From NCBI GenBank assembly GCA_937926205.1, contig CALEYL010000059.1, positions 1 to 64,000 of the forward strand: a DNA stretch of 64,000 nucleotides. Reading direction: 5' to 3'. Each line of letters begins with the position of its first letter. Position 1 is the first letter of the stretch. Made by a program: the position numbers and the translations under genes. This document shows positions 17,918 to 27,475 of this stretch, piece by piece. The DNA comes from an uncultured Saprospiraceae bacterium. Lineage in GTDB: Bacteria > Bacteroidota > Bacteroidia > Chitinophagales > Saprospiraceae. The notes beneath the pieces were generated by a model. That model worked only from the letters and a program-made list of their open reading frames with translations. It searched no databases and had not been told where the DNA came from.

Positions 17918-19711
17918 TCACACCCCCTCCTGCCGCTCGACCAGCACCTCGCGATAAGCATTCAACAGCCTTGACTTTGAAATAAAGCCCACAAAATGAT
18001 CGCCTTCTACAACGGGGAGGCGCCAGATGCCGTGTTTTTCAAATTTAGCCAAAATGTGGGGCGCAGATTCGCCGGGCCTGACCGTATCGGCCGGAAGGTG
18101 CGTCAATGAGGCAATGCTGACCTGGTCGTAAGTAGCAGGATCGAAAATAAGGTCGCGGATGTCGTCCAGCAGGATGACGCCGCGAAACTTACCGGTTCGG
18201 TCCACAACAGGAAAAATATTGCGCTTTGATTTTTTGATGGTGTTCAGTAAATCGCGCAGGGTGCCTTCATAGGGGGCAGCAGCAAAAGCCGCTTCGATGA
18301 GCGCCCGGGTTTCGATGCGTTGCAGGAGCACATTGTCGGGACTGGCAACGCGAACCTGGTCTTCTTCTGCCAGGGGTTTGGTGTAGACCGAATATGGCTC
18401 AATGTAACGTGCAACGAAAAAAGCCATAGAACTGACAATCATCAGGGGCACGATAAGGGCGTAGCCGCCAGTGATTTCTGCAATGAGGAAGATGCCGGTG
18501 AGCGGGGCATGCACCACGCCGCTGATGACGCCGGCCATGCCGATGGCAATGAAATTAATCTCGTTTAGTCCCCAGTCGGTGAGCAGGTTGACACTGCGGG
18601 CCCAGATGAATCCGGTAAGGGCGCCGGTGAAAAGCGAAGGCGCAAAAATGCCGCCATTGCCGCCTGCGCCGATGGTAAGTGCCGTGGCAATTACTTTGAT
18701 GAAAATCATCGCCGTAGCAAAAGCGACCAGAATCCAGGGAGAGCGGAACTGGTAAATTAAACTATGATCCAGCAAAGCTGAATAATGCCGGCGAAACAGG
18801 TCGTTGATGGTTTCATACCCTTCGCCAAAAAGCGGCGGAAACAAAAAAATGAGGATACCCAAAGCCAGGCCGCCAAAAATGATGCGCCCGCGTGAATTGA
18901 GTTTTAGCTTTTTAAATCGCGCTTCGAGCCGAAAGGTGGTGCGCGTCATGTAAGCCGATATTCCACCGCAAAGCAGACCAAGTACCACGTAAAAAGGAAT
19001 CGCGCTCATCTGCCAGTCGCGGAGCGCGGGCGCAAAAATGGTTTCGTAAAACAGCAGCTTGGATATGATGGTGGCAGTGGCAGAGGCCATCATCAGCGGA
19101 ATGAAAGAAGCCACGGTGAGTTCGGGCAACAATACTTCCAACGCGAAAATGACGCCGGCAATAGGGCTGTTAAAGACTGCAGAAATGCCGGCTGCTGCAC
19201 CGCAGGCGATGAACAGGTTGCGATAACGGGGCCTTGCACGCAACTCCTTGGCAACGTTGGCGCCCAGCGCTGAACCCGTCAGTACAATGGGCGCTTCCAG
19301 ACCGGCTGAGCCCCCAAAACTGACTGTTAAAGCGCTGGATACCAGATGCGAATAGGTAGCGCTGCGCGGCAGTTTCGCCGAATTGCGGGAAAGGGCCAGT
19401 AGCAGTCGCGACAAGCCTTTGTCCAGTTTGCCGCCGTGAACACGCTTCACGTACAACACGGCCAGCGCAATACCGGCCATCGGATAAACGAGGTACAGTA
19501 TGTTGATGTGCGTCGGCTCGAACCAGCCGTCGAGCAGAAATTTAATCAGGCGCACAATTAGCTTGAGCAGTACTGCCGCGAGGCCGGCAAAGGCGCCTAC
19601 TGCTACGCTCACAACAATGATGTAGGTGCGTTCGTCGACATGCTTTCTCAGCCATTTGACGGAGAAATCGAATAAAAAACGGTGCAGGTATGCGAGAAGT
19701 TTGAGCCACAT
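17918..19711 (-). CDS. ClC-family chloride channel/antiporter with C-terminal CBS pair
   Basis: A 597-aa integral membrane protein. The hydrophobic core spans about 25-445. Selectivity-filter blocks are GSAGLEAPIVLTGSALG (the position of the gating Glu is kept as Glu, favouring H+/Cl- exchange) and GAGGNGGIFAPSLF. Two cytoplasmic CBS domains follow (about 475-590; KSKRNIFPVVDRTGKFRGVILLDD and HGIWRLPVVEGDHFVGFISKS), which bind adenosine nucleotides in relatives and regulate gating. On the minus strand, TAGCTTTG (19720-19727) lies only 8 nt before the start codon, so the message may be nearly leaderless. Confidence 0.92.
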   Translation of the reverse strand: MWLKLLAYLHRFLFDFSVKWLRKHVDERTYIIVVSVAVGAFAGLAAVLLKLIVRLIKFLLDGWFEPTHINILYLVYPMAGIALAVLYVKRVHGGKLDKGLSRLLLALSRNSAKLPRSATYSHLVSSALTVSFGGSAGLEAPIVLTGSALGANVAKELRARPRYRNLFIACGAAAGISAVFNSPIAGVIFALEVLLPELTVASFIPLMMASATATIISKLLFYETIFAPALRDWQMSAIPFYVVLGLLCGGISAYMTRTTFRLEARFKKLKLNSRGRIIFGGLALGILIFLFPPLFGEGYETINDLFRRHYSALLDHSLIYQFRSPWILVAFATAMIFIKVIATALTIGAGGNGGIFAPSLFTGALTGFIWARSVNLLTDWGLNEINFIAIGMAGVISGVVHAPLTGIFLIAEITGGYALIVPLMIVSSMAFFVARYIEPYSVYTKPLAEEDQVRVASPDNVLLQRIETRALIEAAFAAAPYEGTLRDLLNTIKKSKRNIFPVVDRTGKFRGVILLDDIRDLIFDPATYDQVSIASLTHLPADTVRPGESAPHILAKFEKHGIWRLPVVEGDHFVGFISKSRLLNAYREVLVERQEGV

Positions 19712-19822
19712 GGTAGGCCCAAAGCTACGAAGGATTTGCCATAATGGCTGCTTTTTACGAAAAGAGCCAAACCTGTTTTTGCAGGATTGACCTATTGGCA
19801 GCAGGATGGCAAACGCAAATAA

Positions 19823-20659
19823 TTACCACGCCAATTGAACCATTACCGGCAAATGATCCGAAGGATAATGGCAGTTGCGCGAATCGCTCAACACGGCGTA
19901 TTTCAACACTTTTAATTGCGAGCCATTCAGGAAAATATAGTCAATCCGGCGGGTAACAGGTTCCGCGAATCTGAAAGCGTTGAAGGTGCCTTCCGGGCCG
20001 AAAGGCGCTTCCGCCGAAAGGGTCCGGGCATCTTTCATTTCGTCCGACAACACTTCGATCGGGGCATCAGCAGGCTCCGCGTTTAAATCGCCCATAACGA
20101 TAACCGGTTCTCCCGCCGGATTTTTTTCACGAATTTTTTTTAAAATCAGTTTTGCGGATTCCTTTCGTGCGGTTTCACCCACATGGTCGAAATGGGTATT
20201 GAAAACCCACAGCTTTTTCCGGGAATAATTGTCGCGCAAATATAGGTAAGTGCATACCCGGGGAAGCATGGCATCCCAACCTTTGGATACTGTATCCGGC
20301 GTTTCGGAAAGCCAGAAGGTGCCGGAATCCAGCAATTTGAAGCGGTCTTTTTTGAAATACAAGGCCGAAAACTCACCGCCTTCTTTGCCGTCGTCGCGCC
20401 CCACACCGATGCGCTGATAGCCGGGCAGTTGTTCGTTCAGGTAGTTGAGTTGGTGCAACAGACCTTCCTGAATACCAAACACATCGGGGGCCACAAAACG
20501 AATTTGCCCGGCGAGGAAATCGCGGCGTTTAGGCCAGGCGTCTTCTCCGTCACCGGGATTGTCGTAGCGGATATTGTAGGTGAGCACGATAAGATTTTTT
20601 TGTGCTCCGGCAAAGGGAGTACCAGCATATAATAAGATAGCAAATAAAAACAAAGGCAT
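19823..20659 (-). CDS. Exported endonuclease/exonuclease/phosphatase-family hydrolase
   Basis: A 278-aa enzyme of the EEP (DNase I-like) superfamily. A signal peptide (PLFLFAILLYAGTPFAGAQ) is followed by LTYNIRYDNPGDGEDAW, the metal Glu in GIQEGL, GDLNAEP, DYIFLNGS and the final SDHLPVMVQL with the catalytic Asp-His. All catalytic blocks are intact. Secreted Bacteroidota members act as phosphodiesterases, sugar-phosphatases or sphingomyelinase-like enzymes. It lies 29 nt downstream of the outer-membrane receptor gene and is probably co-transcribed with it. Confidence 0.88.
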   Translation of the reverse strand: MPLFLFAILLYAGTPFAGAQKNLIVLTYNIRYDNPGDGEDAWPKRRDFLAGQIRFVAPDVFGIQEGLLHQLNYLNEQLPGYQRIGVGRDDGKEGGEFSALYFKKDRFKLLDSGTFWLSETPDTVSKGWDAMLPRVCTYLYLRDNYSRKKLWVFNTHFDHVGETARKESAKLILKKIREKNPAGEPVIVMGDLNAEPADAPIEVLSDEMKDARTLSAEAPFGPEGTFNAFRFAEPVTRRIDYIFLNGSQLKVLKYAVLSDSRNCHYPSDHLPVMVQLAW

Positions 20660-20688
20660 GGCTGGGTCGTTTCGTAACTAACTGTTTC

Positions 20689-23505
20689 TTAAAATTTTCT
20701 CAGGTTGTAAATAAACGAAAGCATAAAATAGCGCCGCAGCACCTCGGTTTGCACGTCTTCGGTGTAGATGTCGGTGATGTTACGCTGCACGCTGACATTC
20801 TGGCTCAGGAGGTCGAAAACAGAAAGTCTGAGTTCGCCCTGCTGTTTGGCAAACAGCTTTTTGCCGATGCTCATGTTCCAGAGCAAATAATTCTGGTTGA
20901 AACCCTGCGATAAACCGCTGTTCAACTGGTGGCTGAGCTCGGTTTGGTACACGAATCCTTTTCCAAAAATCCAGTTAAAACGCAGGCGGGAGTTTTGGCT
21001 GAAATATTCACTGTTCAGGTCTTCCCGCAAAGAGTTGCGCACGATGTTGTAATTCGAATTGGTCGACACCGTGAAGTCTAATTTTTCACTGATGTTGCTG
21101 CTGAGTACCACGCCCAATCCAAAAGAAGGGGTGTTGGAAAAGTTCTCTTCGCCATTAATCAGACCCGGCGTTCTGGAGTAATTGGCCGAAAGGTTCAGGT
21201 TGACGTTCGATTTAATGGCTTTCAGCGGCATTCCGTAAGTGAGGAAAGAACGCAGGTTATAGGAGCCGTCTAAATTCATGGGTTGCGAAAACTGTGCGCC
21301 CTGCTGCAGTGCAATGCCGTTTCCGATCACGGTATCTCGCTCTGCAATGAAGGTACTGTTGCCGATGTAGTCCTGGGTGTAAGTGCCCGACAAGAGGAAA
21401 AAGAACGATGAAGATTTTGCCGTATTCGTGGCAGAATAGCGCGCCGACAAAGAGTGCCGGAAATCCTGCACCAGATCGGGGTTGCCGCTGCTGAGCTGAA
21501 GCGGATTGGTGTTGTCGAGCACATCCTGTAGTTGGCTCACACTTGGGGCATTTGAGCGGGAAAAATAGAAAACGCGCAGGTTTTTGGTTTTTGAAAAATT
21601 ATACCGGTACGAAGCCGAGGGTACAAAGTTGTAAAAGGTACGCTTAACCTGGCTTTCGTAAGGAAATGACTGGTCGTTTTGTAAATCGGCGCGCTGGTAG
21701 GCCAGACGGATGTTGAAATTCGAATTTTCCGAATTGTAGCGGTAACCGGCATCAACGGATTGGGTGAGATATCTGCTCTCAAAAATATTGGTCAGCAGGG
21801 TATCGCGCAGGTCATATGCGTCCGTTACCTCGGAATAATTGAAAGTTTCTTTGTCAGAATCGCTGTTCGTTAAGGAAGCCTGGTAGCCGAATTGAAGCGA
21901 TTCTTTTTTATTTATAGGTTCTGTGTACGTGACATTGGACGAGAGGGTAAGCCCCGTATTGTCGAGGTCTGAAAGCTGGTTGAGCGAGTCAAAACTTACC
22001 GGATCGGTAAAGAAATTGTTTCCCGAGAATAGGCTGCTTTCACCGGTATTATCGCTGTAACTCGTACCTATGTTCAGCGAGATGGTACGCCCGGGTCTGC
22101 TGAACCGATGGCGGTATAGCAAATCGCCTGAGGCTGACAAGCCGTTCAGGTCGGAATTGAAGTTGCTTCCGGTATTGTTCAGGAGATCGCTTTTGAGCAG
22201 GGTCTCGCCCAACACACTGCGCAGCCCTTCGTTGTGCTGCAAGGACAGGCGCGGGGTAAACAGAATGGAGTTGACGCTGTCTATTTTGTACTCCATGCGG
22301 AGGTTGAACCGATGGTTTGTATTGACGCTTGAACTCAGGTTGCTTTCTGAATACGTTTGCCCGCCGTCAGCCGGGAAAACGTAGTTGCGGAACAACAACT
22401 GGTCGGCGCTGTTTTCGCTTCTGTTGAAAAAATAACTGCCGCTGACATCGGTTTTTTTGCCCCATTTGTCGGTGTAGTTAAAGCCAATGGCTTGTGTTTT
22501 GGAGATACCGCCACTCTGAGGCACTAAAAAATCGCTGGTGTTGCCGCCGCCGCCCGGGCGACCTCCGGTGAAACCACCACCACCGCCGCCACGCGGGCCG
22601 CCTCTGCCGCGTTGTCCGCCGCCGCCACTGCTACTCTGTGAAATGCCCACCAGGTCTTCAGAGGAGAAATTCTGCTCGTTGATGTTGTTGGATTGCGCCA
22701 CGATGGAAATGCGCCGGTCGCCCTTGAAAAAGTTGATGGTACCGCCGGCTTTGTAGCGTTCCTGGTCGCCGTATCCGGCATAAACGCGGCCAAAAGTGCC
22801 ATTGCGAATGCCGCCTCCCCGCGTAACAATGTTGATGGTTTTGGTGGTATTGCCGTCGTCCACCCCTGAAAAGCGCGATTGTTCGCTTTGCTGATCAAAA
22901 ACCTGGATTTTATCGATGATTTCAGCAGGCAGGTTGCGCAGTGCAGCATTGGGGTCGTTTCCAAAGAAAGGTTTGCCGTCCACCAACACCTGCCTGACAT
23001 CTTCTCCCTGGGTTTGAACTTTGCCATCCTGAACCGTTACTCCGGGCATTTTTTGGATGAGGTCTTCTGCGTTGGCATCCGGGTTGGTTTTAAAAGCGTT
23101 TGCATTAAACTGAGTGGTGTCTCCTTTTTGCATGGTGGGCAGCGCCTGTCCGGTAACCTGTACCGTTCCGAGTTGGGTGGCGCCTTCTTCCATCAAAATC
23201 CGGCCAATGCGTGTTGGCTCGTCGCCGACTTCGATGTTTTTAAAGACGTCCTGATAGCCGATATAAGTAACGTGTACGATGTAACTGCCTTTAGCAACAT
23301 TTTCAAAACTAAAACGCCCCTGAGGGTCAGAAGAAGTAATGCGTATGGCCGAATCCGGCAATTGCGTTAAAGTAATGTTTGCGGCGGCCAAAGGCAATTG
23401 ATCGGCTGCTCCCATGACCATTCCCCTTAAGAGTTGTCCCTGTGCGGTCGCATAAAATGACATGCCGGCGAAAAGGGCAATGATGCAAAGGCGTTTAAAT
23501 TTCAT
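20689..23505 (-). CDS. TonB-dependent outer-membrane receptor with glycine-rich loop
   Basis: A 938-aa outer-membrane protein from the ATG at 23505, which opens a good signal peptide (KFKRLCIIALFAGMSFYATAQG); 14 codons upstream in frame add nothing sensible. The N-terminal carboxypeptidase-like beta-sandwich spans 25-110. The plug domain (NAEDLIQKMPGV, LVDGKPFFGNDPNAALRNLPA, INIVTRGGG) follows, and then a long beta-barrel. An early extracellular loop near residues 295-335 is a low-complexity Gly/Arg run. The last residues (MLSFIYNLRKF) are a typical barrel end with terminal Phe. The substrate is unknown. Confidence 0.9.
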   Translation of the reverse strand: MKFKRLCIIALFAGMSFYATAQGQLLRGMVMGAADQLPLAAANITLTQLPDSAIRITSSDPQGRFSFENVAKGSYIVHVTYIGYQDVFKNIEVGDEPTRIGRILMEEGATQLGTVQVTGQALPTMQKGDTTQFNANAFKTNPDANAEDLIQKMPGVTVQDGKVQTQGEDVRQVLVDGKPFFGNDPNAALRNLPAEIIDKIQVFDQQSEQSRFSGVDDGNTTKTINIVTRGGGIRNGTFGRVYAGYGDQERYKAGGTINFFKGDRRISIVAQSNNINEQNFSSEDLVGISQSSSGGGGQRGRGGPRGGGGGGFTGGRPGGGGNTSDFLVPQSGGISKTQAIGFNYTDKWGKKTDVSGSYFFNRSENSADQLLFRNYVFPADGGQTYSESNLSSSVNTNHRFNLRMEYKIDSVNSILFTPRLSLQHNEGLRSVLGETLLKSDLLNNTGSNFNSDLNGLSASGDLLYRHRFSRPGRTISLNIGTSYSDNTGESSLFSGNNFFTDPVSFDSLNQLSDLDNTGLTLSSNVTYTEPINKKESLQFGYQASLTNSDSDKETFNYSEVTDAYDLRDTLLTNIFESRYLTQSVDAGYRYNSENSNFNIRLAYQRADLQNDQSFPYESQVKRTFYNFVPSASYRYNFSKTKNLRVFYFSRSNAPSVSQLQDVLDNTNPLQLSSGNPDLVQDFRHSLSARYSATNTAKSSSFFFLLSGTYTQDYIGNSTFIAERDTVIGNGIALQQGAQFSQPMNLDGSYNLRSFLTYGMPLKAIKSNVNLNLSANYSRTPGLINGEENFSNTPSFGLGVVLSSNISEKLDFTVSTNSNYNIVRNSLREDLNSEYFSQNSRLRFNWIFGKGFVYQTELSHQLNSGLSQGFNQNYLLWNMSIGKKLFAKQQGELRLSVFDLLSQNVSVQRNITDIYTEDVQTEVLRRYFMLSFIYNLRKF

Positions 23506-23649
23506 ACCAGATAAGTGTTTAGGCTGCTTTGACGTTTTTTGCAGCAACGAGTTTAAGGCGATATTCCGGGATTAGAGGTTAAGGTTTTCTTAATATTTGT
23601 AAGATTGCCCAATATCGTTCATTAACCGACAATCTGAAGCCGGAATCAC

Positions 23650-24090
23650 AACTGTGAACTATCTAAAGCAGACTGCTCCTGCCAACTGCGAACTGGAAAA
23701 CTGCAAACTAAAAAAGGTTTCCCGCAAAGGCCGCAAAGCTGGTCACTAAAGTCATTCATGAGCAGGATCAAAACTGCCAACTGCGAACTGAAAAACTGCA
23801 AACTAAAAAAGGTTTCCCGCAAAGGCCGCAAAGGATTCGCAAAGGCCGCAAAGTTAGTCACTAAAGCCATTCATGAACAGGATCAAAACTGCCAACTGCG
23901 AACTGAAAAACTGCAAACTATCTAAAGCAGACTGCTCCTGCCAACTGCCCACTGAAAAACTGCCAACTATCCAAAGCAGACTGCTACTGCGAACTGCTAA
24001 CAGCCTCCTGCCAACTGCGAACTGAAAAACTGCCAACTATCTAAAGCAGACTGCTCCTGCCAACGGCCAACTAAAAAACTGCCAACTCCT
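23650..24090. repeat. Complex tandem repeat (CTGCCAACTGCGAACTG / GCAAAGGCCGCAAAG)
   Basis: About 440 bp between the receptor start and cydB. Two interleaved units recur: CTGCCAACTGCGAACTGAAA with TATCTAAAGCAGACTGCTCC (at least five times), and a block of about 80 bp with CCCGCAAAGGCCGCAAAG followed by CACTAAAGYCATTCATGARC (twice). Short frames through it (23646-24036) are artefacts of the repeat. There is no spacer/repeat regularity of a CRISPR array. Confidence 0.85.
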
Positions 24091-24091
24091 C

Positions 24092-25126
24092 CTAATAACT
24101 ACTCTCGTCCATCTTCACTTTCCCGCGGAAGGTCCAAAAAACAAACGCGGTATAGCTCATCACCAAAGGCGCGCCAATGGCAGCCATGATCAGCATGATG
24201 CGCAAAGAATGCTCAGAAGAAGCGGCATTGTAAATTGTGATGTTGAATTCCGGACTCTGGGTGGAAAGAATCAGCACAGGGTACAACTCCACCGCCACTA
24301 AAATCAGCAACATGCTGATGGTCAGCGCCGAGAACAGAAAGGCGAGCAAATAACGGTGTTTGGAGACAAGTCGAGGGATATTGGCAATACTCAAAAAAGC
24401 CAGAGCCGGCAAAAAGAAAAACATGGGAGACGACTTGAACAAATCAGAAAGGTGGGGGAGGTATAGCAAGGTATACAAACTCGTCACGCTAAAACTGACC
24501 AGGAAAAACACCAGCGCACTTTTGACCAGTATGGTCAGGCGGGCATAAAGGCGGCCTTCTGTTTTTAACAGGAGATACAGCGCGCCGTGCATCATAAACA
24601 GGGCCAGCGTCGTCGCGCCCGTCATCAGGGCGTAAGGGTTGATGAATTCCAGCCAGTTTCCGGTGAATTCAAAATTCGGACCGATGCGCATGCCCTGCAG
24701 GATATTGCCCAAAACGATCCCCAGCAAAACAGCCATCATGATGCTGGAAACAAAATAGCTGATGTCCCAGAGCCGGCGCCACCAGAGCATGGATTCTTTG
24801 CTGCGGAATTCGATGGAAACGGCCCTGAAAATCAGAAAAAACAGAAACAACATAAAAGGAATGTACATGGCGGAAAGCATGGAGGCATACAGTACCGGAA
24901 ATCCAGCGAACAAGGCCCCGCCGCCAATAACCAGCCAGACTTCATTGCCGTCCCAGACCGGCCCGATGGCATTCAATGCAATTCTGCGGCTTTCTTCTTT
25001 TCTGAAAAACAAATGCCAGGCGCCTGCTCCCAGATCGAACCCGTCCAGAATCGCGTAGCCGCTGAACAAAGCGCCAACGACGAGAAACCACCAGGTGGGA
25101 TAATCTATTCCAAGAAATGTAGCCAT
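24092..25126 (-). CDS. cydB: Cytochrome bd ubiquinol oxidase subunit II
   Basis: A 344-aa integral membrane protein with about eight or nine transmembrane helices. The first loop has LDGFDLGAGAW, followed by IGPVWDGNEVWLVIGGGALFAGFP, the hallmark of CydB. With CydA it forms the cytochrome bd quinol:oxygen oxidoreductase, which has high oxygen affinity and pumps no protons. It lies downstream of cydA on the same strand, separated by about 177 bp of AT-rich short repeats. No cydX-like small gene or cydCD pair is present in the window. Confidence 0.95.
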   Translation of the reverse strand: MATFLGIDYPTWWFLVVGALFSGYAILDGFDLGAGAWHLFFRKEESRRIALNAIGPVWDGNEVWLVIGGGALFAGFPVLYASMLSAMYIPFMLFLFFLIFRAVSIEFRSKESMLWWRRLWDISYFVSSIMMAVLLGIVLGNILQGMRIGPNFEFTGNWLEFINPYALMTGATTLALFMMHGALYLLLKTEGRLYARLTILVKSALVFFLVSFSVTSLYTLLYLPHLSDLFKSSPMFFFLPALAFLSIANIPRLVSKHRYLLAFLFSALTISMLLILVAVELYPVLILSTQSPEFNITIYNAASSEHSLRIMLIMAAIGAPLVMSYTAFVFWTFRGKVKMDESSY

Positions 25127-25303
25127 GTTCGTTTAATTGGCAATGAGCAAAGGGCAAAAGGCAAAACCGCCTAATCTTCAAATTTTCAAATTAACTCATT
25201 TTCAAATCCTCATCGTTTTTGGTTGTTCGTTTTTCGTTGTTTGTTGCTTCCTGCTCCTGATCATCCAATTCCCCAATTATCAAATCTTCAAATTATCCAA
25301 TTA

Positions 25304-26626
25304 TCAAATCCCCTCCGGCCCATGCTTTATTTTTTTATTCAAAAGATAAAGAAACAAAGCCAGCAAAAGGGTATAAATCAGTGCAAACATGATCAGCGAA
25401 AACAAGACCTGGTTGGCGGTCACGACTTTTGACAGGGCATCAGAGGTGCGCAGCAGGCCATACACCACCCAGGGTTGCCGGCCCATTTCGGCAGAAAACC
25501 ACCCGGCCTGGTTGGCAATTTGAGGCGGCAACACTGAAAATACAAAAATCCAGAGCAACCAGCGGCGGTCGAAAAGTTTGCCGCGATACCACTGCCAGCA
25601 GGCAAAAACGCTGATGGCGATGAGCAGCATGCCCATGGCGACCATCAGGTGGTAAAACTGAAAAACGGCGTTGACTGCCGGCGGGCGGTCCGCTTCCGGG
25701 AAGGCATTCAGGCCTTTAACGGGGGCATTGAAATCCTGATGCAGCAAAAAACTCAGGCCACCCGGAATTTTTAAGCCGCTCGTTTTCTGTTCGGCTTTAT
25801 TTACCCATCCCAGTAGGTATAGGTCTGCAGTGGCTAAGCTATCGAAATGGCCCTCAAAAGCAGCCAATTTGGCCGGCTGGTTGTGGGCAACCCCGTCGGC
25901 AGAGCGGTGGCCGAGAAACAGCTGGCTGAGCGCCGACACGGTGGCCAGCACGAGCGCAATTTTGATGGCTTTTCGCGAAAGCGCTACATGGCGGCCGTGC
26001 AGCAGGTACCAGGCGTGAACGCTCAAAACGAGGAAGGTTCCGGCCAGAAAAGCGCCGACCCAAACGTGAAGCATGCGGTCAACGCTGGATGGATTGAAGA
26101 CCATGGCCCAGAAATCGGTGATCTCGGCGCGGGCACTCAGCCCTTCTCCGACAATGTGGTAACCCGCCGGGGTTTGTTGCCAGGAATTGGCGACGACGAT
26201 CCAAACAGCAGAAAACATGGAACCCAGCCACACGCCAAGCGTGGCAATAAAATGCACAGGCGGCGTGACGCGGTTCCAGCCAAATATCAGGATACCCAGA
26301 AAACCACTTTCGAGGGCAAAAGCAAAAATCCCTTCGGCAGCAAGGGCACTCCCGAAAATATCGCCGACAAACCGCGAATAAGTGGCCCAGTTGGTGCCAA
26401 ATTCGAATTCCATGACGATGCCGGTGGCAACGCCGATGCCAAAAGTGAGGGCAAAAATTTTGGTCCAGAAGCGCGCGAGCTGTTCATAATGCGGATTGCG
26501 CGTGCGCAGGAAAAGACCTTCCATGACCACCATCATCAGGCCGAGACCAATGCTGAGGGGCGGATAGATGTAGTGAAAAGCAATGGTAAAAGCGAATTGT
26601 ATGCGGGCAAGGATTTCAACATCCAT
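25304..26626 (-). CDS. cydA: Cytochrome bd ubiquinol oxidase subunit I
   Basis: A 440-aa membrane protein. RIQFAFTIAFHYIYPPLSIGLG carries the axial haem ligand His18, EFGTNWATYSRFVGDIFG is the next conserved helix, and GRQPWVVYGLLRTSDALS lies at the C-terminal side. It binds haems b558, b595 and d and oxidises quinol. The hydrophilic Q-loop is of the short type, as the 440-residue length shows. Its ATG follows the stop of the TPR gene by 3 nt, so the order TPR protein, cydA, cydB is one operon. Confidence 0.95.
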   Translation of the reverse strand: MDVEILARIQFAFTIAFHYIYPPLSIGLGLMMVVMEGLFLRTRNPHYEQLARFWTKIFALTFGIGVATGIVMEFEFGTNWATYSRFVGDIFGSALAAEGIFAFALESGFLGILIFGWNRVTPPVHFIATLGVWLGSMFSAVWIVVANSWQQTPAGYHIVGEGLSARAEITDFWAMVFNPSSVDRMLHVWVGAFLAGTFLVLSVHAWYLLHGRHVALSRKAIKIALVLATVSALSQLFLGHRSADGVAHNQPAKLAAFEGHFDSLATADLYLLGWVNKAEQKTSGLKIPGGLSFLLHQDFNAPVKGLNAFPEADRPPAVNAVFQFYHLMVAMGMLLIAISVFACWQWYRGKLFDRRWLLWIFVFSVLPPQIANQAGWFSAEMGRQPWVVYGLLRTSDALSKVVTANQVLFSLIMFALIYTLLLALFLYLLNKKIKHGPEGI

Positions 26627-26629
26627 AGG

Positions 26630-27241
26630 CTATCGCATCTTAGGCCTTCTGCGTTTTCCGCCAGGCTGGAACATGCCGCTTTGGCCTCCGCCCATACGCA
26701 TGGCTGCTTTGGCTTGTCCCCGGTTTTCAAAAGCCACTTCAAACTGCTTCATTTGCTCCTTGATGTTGGCGTCGGTGATTTTCAGCTGCTTGAGGTTTTT
26801 GTAGTGAATCTGTGCCTGGTTCCACTTCTGCTTGTTGGCAGCAATGGTGGCTAATTGCAACTGAATCATGGCGCGCTCATTGTCGGAAGGCAGTTTGATC
26901 TGCTCCGCAATTTTCAGCCATTTTTCGCCTTCTTCGGTGTCCTTCCGGGCCAGGGCAATGGTGCCTTTCAGGATATAATAATAGGCCTTGTTGGCAGAAT
27001 AGAGCCAGTTGGGTTTCAGCGTCAGGCTGAGCAGTTTTTCCGCTTTGTCAAAATCGGAAGTCTGGATGGCTTTGGCCGCCGGGCCAATCGTGCCCAGAAT
27101 GAAATACCCGCCTAGCAGCACCAACGCAACAAGCACGAACCAGATTCCATACCAGAAACCAAAAAAAGACCACAGCGCCACCCCGCCTGCTGTAAGGGCA
27201 GCAATCAGGGCAAATCTCAGATAAGGATGTATTACAAACAT
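26630..27241 (-). CDS. Membrane-anchored TPR-like protein in the cyd operon
   Basis: A 203-aa protein. Two adjacent hydrophobic helices (about 8-25 and 30-48) form an N-terminal hairpin anchor. Residues 55-185 are alpha-helical pairs resembling tetratricopeptide repeats (FDKAEKLLSLTLKPNWLYSANKAYYYILKGTIAL ...). The C-terminal tail is rich in Gly, Arg and Lys (GGGQSGMFQPGGKRRRPK). It is the first gene of the cydA-cydB operon, with 3 nt to cydA, so it may help assembly or stability of the oxidase; that is inference from position. Confidence 0.7.
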   Translation of the reverse strand: MFVIHPYLRFALIAALTAGGVALWSFFGFWYGIWFVLVALVLLGGYFILGTIGPAAKAIQTSDFDKAEKLLSLTLKPNWLYSANKAYYYILKGTIALARKDTEEGEKWLKIAEQIKLPSDNERAMIQLQLATIAANKQKWNQAQIHYKNLKQLKITDANIKEQMKQFEVAFENRGQAKAAMRMGGGQSGMFQPGGKRRRPKMR

Positions 27242-27268
27242 AGGTTAAGCCTCTTTTTCAACGGCAGG

Positions 27269-27276
27269 CAAAGTTA
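27269..27276 (-). promoter_or_regulatory. -7 element for the cyd operon
   Basis: On the minus strand TAACTTTG matches TAnnTTTG perfectly and lies 28 nt before the start at 27241. No TTG is found 19-21 nt upstream of it; the upstream region is the inverted-repeat element that begins at 27294. Confidence 0.45.
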
Positions 27277-27293
27277 ATCATTTCTGAAGATTT

Positions 27294-27475
27294 AGGAACA
27301 TGTCGTAAATAAGTTACTGAATTCGGCGAGGCTATTTTTTTATCAGGCAAGGCGCGAGAAGGGAGCTCCTGACTGCCGTCAGGCAGGTAGCCTAAGCTAA
27401 GTGACCGCCGAAATAACGAAGCATGGTAAAAAAAGAGACCGCCCAAACAGAGAAGTTATTTACGACACGTTCCTT
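27294..27475. mobile_element. 182-bp inverted-repeat element (MITE-like)
   Basis: The ends are 22-bp imperfect inverted repeats: AGGAACATGTCGTAAATAA near the left end and, reading the opposite strand, AGGAACGTGTCGTAAATAA at the right end. The interior holds a short CTGACTGCCGTCAGGCAG palindrome and blocks (GGTCACTTA, CGCGCCTTG on the minus strand) shared with the hairpin elements at 39.8 and 45.7 kb. It has no coding capacity. It sits upstream of the cyd operon promoter and could influence it. Confidence 0.65.

Noticed and set aside
23640..24090. CRISPR array
   Set aside because: Repeats are of unequal length, interleaved and not separated by unique spacers of constant size; no cas genes in the window.
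25847..26854. A 335-codon plus-strand frame opposite cydA
   Set aside because: A shadow of the highly biased cydA codons; rich in Gly/Arg/His/Asn and without any recognisable domain.
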